Shown piece after piece: positions 62,698-64,000 of a stretch of DNA of 64,000 bases. Every line of letters begins with the position of its first letter. Position 1 is the first letter of the stretch. Source of the DNA: Alloascoidea africana (lineage: Eukaryota; Ascomycota; Alloascoideomycetes; Alloascoideales; Alloascoideaceae); the NCBI GenBank assembly GCA_030581615.1, contig JAKTTT010000001.1, forward strand, positions 620,001 to 684,000. Direction: 5' to 3'. Made by a program: the position numbers and the translations under genes. Below the pieces are notes generated by a model that ran no database searches, had not been told where the DNA came from, and saw only the letters and a list, made by a program, of their open reading frames with translations.

Positions 62698-64000
62698 TCA
62701 ACTAAACGCTTTCAATTTTTTTTCTTTAACATTTGTACTATCAATAGATGATGGAGGTGAATTTCCATTTAAACTGATCACTTGATCTTGAATAGGATCA
62801 TAAGGATCTATCCCCATATCCTTTGCCTCTTTATCTGTAAACGTTCCAAAAAGATCACAATTATCCAATCCTCCAGCATTTTTTACAGGCCATTTCTGAC
62901 ACATTGCCCAATAAAGTACAAATGCAATTGCAAATCCAAAATAACAATTCCCATTGTAATATTCCATAATTCCCTTGTTTAAATCCACATTTGTATTTAC
63001 ATTCGCTATCAAGCCGGGGATACCAGGTGCAAACCCCACAACCCAAGCAATTAAAGATCGAAAGTTGAAACCTTTTGTATAGTAATACGTTCCATTTGGA
63101 TCCAATGTATAGAGTTCTGAAAGTACAATGTTTCGTTTCCGAATCACGAAAAAATCGCAAATTAACAACCCGGCCAAGGGAGCCATGAAAACTGAAAATG
63201 CAGACATAACAGTGACAAAGGTACTCGAGGTATTGTAAAACCGCCATGGTTGAACGACCCATGAAAGTAGCGCCGTGAGAACCGAGCCTCGAGCAATGTT
63301 GATATACTTTGGAAACACTCCCGCAAGATCCATCCCCCCAGCATAGCCATTCGAAACAACGTTAAGACCCAATTGAGAAAGAACGAGAACAAGAGCTGCG
63401 AAAAAACAACCTGCTCTTACTTTGGCGGTCCAGTGATACTTAAGCCATATTAAAAGAACTTTTGGAGGTTCCCAGATGTCCTCACCATAACTTCCAAGTA
63501 GAGCGCTTGTGGAAATAACCCCCATCAGAGGGATAATCGTTCCGAAAAGTAGCGTAGCGGCAATAACACCGGGGATAATTGCGTTTTTGCGACTTGAAAA
63601 ACGGGAAAGATCTGAAGCATTTGCAACTCCAGCTGAAAGATTCCCGTACCAGGAGGTGATACCGTAGATCCAAGCCCAGGCAAGCTCAGAGCCCGAAATC
63701 CCATTTTTGGTGGTCATCAAGGGTCCATTGCCCCCATTCTCAGCAACGGCCGCTATACAGATCCCCAACATGCCAAAAAAAGATATACCTGAAACCAAAT
63801 TCAAAAATTTGTTATATTTTTCAGGTCGTACGAAAAGAACTGGCATAGAGATGGCCTGGAATAGGAAAAACCCGATAAAATCTCTTCTTGTCATGTAAAC
63901 ATTTTCAGAAAATGTATTTTCCAATTCCAGAAAGGAGCGACTCCAGGATGAAATCAAGGCAGTCATTGCGAGACCACCTACCCACGCCTGGGATCCATAC
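62698..64000 (-). CDS. NCS1-family permease, 5' partial
   Basis: The frame runs off the right edge of the window (YGSQAWVGG is encoded at the very end, before any start). The 434 codons present cover most of a transporter with about ten visible spans. NCS1 permeases carry uracil, uridine, allantoin, purines/cytosine or thiamine with protons. Motifs: FGSQ/YGSQ-type SQAWVGG in the first third, SWYGNLSAGVANASDLSRF (the conserved N and D/S-R-F region), and MAPLAGLLICDFFVIRKR. The extra length and the loop GTYYYTKGFNFRSLIAW resemble the Fur4/Dal4/Fui1/Thi7 branch rather than Fcy2. The substrate cannot be set by eye. A missing 5' exon is possible. Confidence 0.85.
   Translation of the reverse strand, partial: YGSQAWVGGLAMTALISSWSRSFLELENTFSENVYMTRRDFIGFFLFQAISMPVLFVRPEKYNKFLNLVSGISFFGMLGICIAAVAENGGNGPLMTTKNGISGSELAWAWIYGITSWYGNLSAGVANASDLSRFSSRKNAIIPGVIAATLLFGTIIPLMGVISTSALLGSYGEDIWEPPKVLLIWLKYHWTAKVRAGCFFAALVLVLSQLGLNVVSNGYAGGMDLAGVFPKYINIARGSVLTALLSWVVQPWRFYNTSSTFVTVMSAFSVFMAPLAGLLICDFFVIRKRNIVLSELYTLDPNGTYYYTKGFNFRSLIAWVVGFAPGIPGLIANVNTNVDLNKGIMEYYNGNCYFGFAIAFVLYWAMCQKWPVKNAGGLDNCDLFGTFTDKEAKDMGIDPYDPIQDQVISLNGNSPPSSIDSTNVKEKKLKAFS

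Overview
The window is nuclear DNA of an ascomycete yeast, most likely an early-branching member of the budding yeasts rather than a close relative of Saccharomyces cerevisiae. The evidence is the gene content (CYR1 with a Ras-association domain, leucine-rich repeats, a PP2C-like domain and a cyclase domain; a divergent H2A/H2B pair; RSC58; SAM37; IRC6; PSG1), the presence of eIF3d, which S. cerevisiae has lost, and the intron density. About thirty short introns can be placed by phase and homology. They use GTAAGT/GTGAGT-type donors and CTAAC/TTAAC branch points, and several acceptors read AAG. I cannot name the species.

Layout. 1-4,860 is a gene-poor edge: a truncated T5orf172-type gene, an unassigned reading frame, a chromovirus fragment carrying a 101-bp inverted duplication, and a second Ty3/gypsy fossil on the minus strand. 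The LTR of the second fossil ends 16 bp before an initiator tRNA-Met gene, and its primer-binding site matches that same tRNA. 4,869-28,000 holds tRNA-iMet, CYR1, SYS1, an ELMO/LMO1 homologue, IRC6, HTA/HTB, eIF3d, a CCCH-Smr protein, a GGA adaptor and an NRAMP metal transporter. 28,400-45,100 holds RSC58, ECM16/DHR1, SAS2-like, PSG1, SEN15, SAM37, ERV14, a ZZ-finger protein and ATP14. 45,200-64,000 holds an orphan membrane protein, RPL18, prefoldin subunit 3 (PAC10), a Ser/His-rich orphan, an ARO8-type aminotransferase, a small heat-shock protein with a perfect heat-shock element, a Zn2Cys6 regulator and the 3' part of an NCS1 permease.

How the genes relate. There is no operon or gene cluster; this is ordinary eukaryotic gene order with many divergent pairs sharing short promoters (HTA/HTB, GGA/SMF, DHR1/SAS2, PSG1/SEN15, ERV14/ZZ, RPL18/PAC10). 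Membrane traffic is well represented (SYS1, IRC6, GGA, ERV14, PSG1, LMO1), as is chromatin (HTA, HTB, RSC58, SAS2). The most notable observations are a 6-nt micro-exon in ERV14, recurrent AAG 3' splice sites, the tRNA-targeted Ty3-like fossil, a Smr domain that has lost its D-x-H aspartate, and GC-rich islands including the 3' end of ECM16. Exon coordinates are given inside the entries; each gene's start and end span all its exons.
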